64,000 bases of DNA from Luteolibacter algae (GTDB lineage: Bacteria; Verrucomicrobiota; Verrucomicrobiia; Verrucomicrobiales; Akkermansiaceae). How positions within the stretch are numbered: position 1 is the first letter of the stretch; every line of letters starts with the position of its first letter. The notes below the pieces were generated by a model. It worked only from the letters and a program-made list of their open reading frames with translations, searched no databases and had not been told where the DNA came from. The stretch is from positions 124,001 through 188,000 of the forward strand of contig NZ_JBHUIT010000003.1 of NCBI RefSeq assembly GCF_042683045.1, written 5' to 3'. The translations under genes were made by a program, and so were the position numbers. Shown in pieces: positions 62,046-64,000 of the stretch.

Positions 62046-63701
62046 CTACTCGGAAACTTTCGCCGGCAAATCGCCCATGCTCTCTGCGGCAGGAGCTTGA
62101 TCGTGCTCTTTGCCATGCTCCACACCCTCTTGAGCCGGACCGTTCGGCAGAACGATGAAGCATAGATAGAGGATAATAGTTGGGACCAAAGCTCCTAGGA
62201 ACAGATAAAGGGGAGAAACACCGCCTTTGAAGAAGCGAGCAAGAATGCTCTGGCCCGCAGGGTTCGGAGCATTCGCAATGACTGTCAGGCCACCACCTGT
62301 TACAGCACCGGCGACAACTGCATGCTTCGCAGTGATCGAAAGTCCCTCAACCTGCGAGGCAAGGTAGGTGATTGCCGCATTGTCATTGAAAGCGGTAAGA
62401 ATTGTGGATCCAAGCATCAGGGTGGAATCACCCAGAGAGCGGATCACGGGATCAATCCACCAACCTTGCAAGCCACCGTGGATGATCAGACCAGCCAGGA
62501 AGAAGCCAACAAGGATAGGGCTCCGGAGCGATACCGAATTTTGGTGATGTCTTGTCGACATGCGGAATGCCAGGAAGAACAGGAAGCCACCCACGAAAAG
62601 AACCGGATAGTGCGCTGTGTATACTGTCCAAGCCAGGAAGACGAGATGCACCATGGTGATCCAGGTAGGGATATCGTCTTCACGCTCCTGCCATGGGAGG
62701 CGTCGGCCATCCTCGTCCTCGCCTTTTGCTTGATTCACGCTGAGCTGTTTAAGCTCCTTACGGAAGTAAACGTAGTAGCAGAAAGTCGCGATGAAGATCC
62801 CGGTGACTGCTTTCCAGCCGAAATGCTCAAGCATGAAAAGCGTGCTCCACTCCCACGTTGCAGCTACCATCAGCACCGGTGGAGCAGCAAAATTTGTCAG
62901 AGTTCCGCCGACTGAAATATTCACAAACAGCAAGCCGATAGTCGCATACGCGAACTTCTTCGAAGGATGATTGCGATAGAATTTTTTCGCCAGCAGCATT
63001 GCGCCAATGGTCATTGCAGCCGGTTCGGTGATGAAGGAACCGAGAATCGGAGCTACAATCAAAACGCTTACCCACCAGGCGCCAGGCGAGCCCTTGCCGA
63101 GGCCGGCAGCCTTTGCCATTAGTTTTTCCGCAAACCGGAGAACCGGGCGGCTGGCGGCAATCGCCATGATAACCGCCACAAACATTGGTTCGGTGTAGAC
63201 CCGGTCATTGTTCACATAGAGTTTGAAATCCTGCCACGAATAAAAATATGCGGCCGCTCCCGCGAGTGCCAGCACCCAGAGTCCGAAAATTGCCTCCACT
63301 TCGCCGAGGAAATGGAAAACTGTCGCACCAAAGGAAACTTCATCCTCACCGTCGGGATGCGCGTCATCCTTGGGCCCGCGGATGCGGAGCCTCTCCGCAT
63401 GTTCCACTTCAAGCTTGTGGGCAATCTTGTTAAGCGGGCCCGCGGCGAATGTATGCAGAATCGCGAGCAGGAAGATAATGGTGGCCGCCACGTTGAAAGG
63501 ATTCTGGGAAGCTCTCGCTTTCAATACATCCATCAATCCACCTTCCACTTCCGGGTAATTTTCCGTCGGCATTGGCAGATGCGAATACTGCACGGAGCCA
63601 TCCGCGAATGTATAAGCAGCCTCTTCGGAAGAAGCTGCCATAAGCTCGCCTGCAGGCATCAGGAATAACAGCAATAATAGAACTCGGATGAAAAATTTCA
63701 T
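62046..63701 (-). CDS. Na+/H+ antiporter (Na_H_antiport_2 / NhaD-like)
   Basis: A 551-residue integral membrane protein with a signal peptide (MKFFIRVLLLLLFLMPAGEL), a periplasmic stretch and then about 11-12 TM segments. Family-like segments are GSFITEPAAMTIGAMLLAKK, GGTLTNFAAPPVLMV and TAFNDNAAITYLASQVEGLS, the last two in the ion-translocation core. Antiporters of this group exchange cytosolic Na+ for H+ and protect against salt. The C-terminal tail is charged. Its 5' leader region is structured (see finding). It is divergent from proB and convergent with the PEP-CTERM gene. Confidence 0.85.
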   Translation of the reverse strand: MKFFIRVLLLLLFLMPAGELMAASSEEAAYTFADGSVQYSHLPMPTENYPEVEGGLMDVLKARASQNPFNVAATIIFLLAILHTFAAGPLNKIAHKLEVEHAERLRIRGPKDDAHPDGEDEVSFGATVFHFLGEVEAIFGLWVLALAGAAAYFYSWQDFKLYVNNDRVYTEPMFVAVIMAIAASRPVLRFAEKLMAKAAGLGKGSPGAWWVSVLIVAPILGSFITEPAAMTIGAMLLAKKFYRNHPSKKFAYATIGLLFVNISVGGTLTNFAAPPVLMVAATWEWSTLFMLEHFGWKAVTGIFIATFCYYVYFRKELKQLSVNQAKGEDEDGRRLPWQEREDDIPTWITMVHLVFLAWTVYTAHYPVLFVGGFLFFLAFRMSTRHHQNSVSLRSPILVGFFLAGLIIHGGLQGWWIDPVIRSLGDSTLMLGSTILTAFNDNAAITYLASQVEGLSITAKHAVVAGAVTGGGLTVIANAPNPAGQSILARFFKGGVSPLYLFLGALVPTIILYLCFIVLPNGPAQEGVEHGKEHDQAPAAESMGDLPAKVSE

Positions 63702-63734
63702 AATACAGGCGTAGCCAATAGACTGACATCAGCA

Positions 63735-63817
63735 GTTCCGCAAGGCGAACTTGGAACTCCCGCCCAAGCTTTACATTGGCAATTCGTGCCAGACGGGGTT
63801 AGTCCTCTCTGGCGGGA
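63735..63817. other. Structured intergenic region between the antiporter and proB
   Basis: Several stems can form: TCCCGCC (63758-63764) with GGCGGGA (63811-63817); TGGCA-ATTCG-TGCCA (63777-63791); GTTCC (63735-63739) with GGAAC (63753-63757), which encloses AAG/CTT. It occupies most of the 134-base gap. On the minus strand it would be the leader of the Na+/H+ antiporter mRNA and could be a cation-sensing RNA; on the plus strand it precedes proB. The class is not identified. Confidence 0.4.
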
Positions 63818-63835
63818 ATCCGCAAATACTATCTC

Positions 63836-64000
63836 ATGGACAAAAACCTCACCGTTATCAAAGCAGGCACAGGAATCCTTACAAAAGTCGCAGACGGCAC
63901 AATTGATCGCGCGGCGCTCGTTCATCTGGTTACCGCAATTGCGAAACTCATGAAGAGAGGACACCGGTGCGTTTTCGTATCATCGGGCGCGGTCGGTTCC
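63836..64000 (+). CDS. proB: Glutamate 5-kinase, N-terminal part (3' truncated)
   Basis: The first 55 codons of a glutamate 5-kinase, the first enzyme of proline synthesis from glutamate. It starts MDKNLTVIKAGTGILTKVAD, with the amino-acid-kinase KAGTG motif in place of the usual KxGS, and reaches VFVSSGAVGS, a highly conserved segment of the family that binds glutamate and ATP. The rest of the gene is outside the window. It is divergent from the antiporter. Confidence 0.88.
   Translation, partial: MDKNLTVIKAGTGILTKVADGTIDRAALVHLVTAIAKLMKRGHRCVFVSSGAVGS

Noticed and set aside
1..64000. CRISPR arrays, tRNAs, rRNAs, insertion sequences or prophage
   Set aside because: No regularly spaced repeats, no cloverleaf-like intergenic sequence and no transposase, integrase or phage genes were found in the reading.

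Overview
This window looks like an ordinary chromosomal stretch of a Gram-negative bacterium of the Verrucomicrobia, probably Verrucomicrobiales. That placement is an inference from gene content. The content includes two PEP-CTERM-tailed secreted proteins, a DUF1800/DUF1501 pair, a XylR-type AraC regulator beside a sodium:solute symporter, a giant lamin-tail-domain secreted protein, a T2SS operon without its ATPase, and many genes lacking a clear Shine-Dalgarno (with GTG or TTG starts). I see no prophage, integrase, insertion sequence, CRISPR array, tRNA or rRNA. Gene packing is dense: only one stretch (57440-57756) exceeds 300 bases without a gene.

Layout. 1-7087 holds housekeeping genes: the 3' end of a UvrD/Rep helicase, holB, a TPM-domain protein, bioD, rsmB and two divergent peroxiredoxins. 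7239-13556 is one 2105-residue secreted multidomain protein. 13653-18893 has a J-domain protein with an IscA-like Fe-S carrier, ligA, a PEP-CTERM protein and phoH. 18890-24303 is a likely catabolic locus: a XylR-like regulator divergent from an FAD-dependent oxidoreductase and an SSS-family symporter. 24438-26394 is an ECF sigma factor followed by a one-TM protein and a PDZ protein with a dead protease domain. 26430-33558 contains a topoisomerase IV/gyrase B subunit, YqeY, hflX, an L,D-transpeptidase, a parvulin isomerase and a D-2-hydroxyacid dehydrogenase with an in-frame stop just before its conserved C-terminus. 33628-40713 contains a DEDD exonuclease-like protein, an ankyrin/subtilisin protease, a class I fumarase, and an HtrA-like protease coupled to a pseudoprotease.

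40874-51515 is a bifunctional PBP1A followed by a nine-gene type II secretion operon (gspG-H-I-J-K, then L-, M- and C-like genes, then the secretin gspD). The genes overlap at several stop/start junctions. The ATPase GspE and platform protein GspF are not here. 51592-57439 holds thiH, an ACP phosphodiesterase-like gene, a His-rich outer-membrane barrel behind a perfect inverted repeat, tsaD, a HAD phosphatase and an OmpA-like coiled-coil protein. 57757-61986 is a DUF1800-DUF1501-PEP-CTERM operon whose 5' leader has strong predicted RNA structure and an upstream palindrome. 62046-63701 is a Na+/H+ antiporter, and the window ends inside proB.

How the parts connect. Much of the window concerns the cell envelope: secretion (T2SS, PEP-CTERM substrates), peptidoglycan (PBP1A, L,D-transpeptidase) and periplasmic quality control (parvulin, HtrA pair, sigma-factor locus). 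The best leads for something undescribed are the structured leader and operator of the DUF1800/DUF1501/PEP-CTERM operon, the protease/pseudoprotease pair with a PDZ domain inserted in a broken trypsin fold, the giant lamin-tail protein, and the His-rich barrel under a possible metal-responsive operator. All functions here come from reading motifs; no database search was run.
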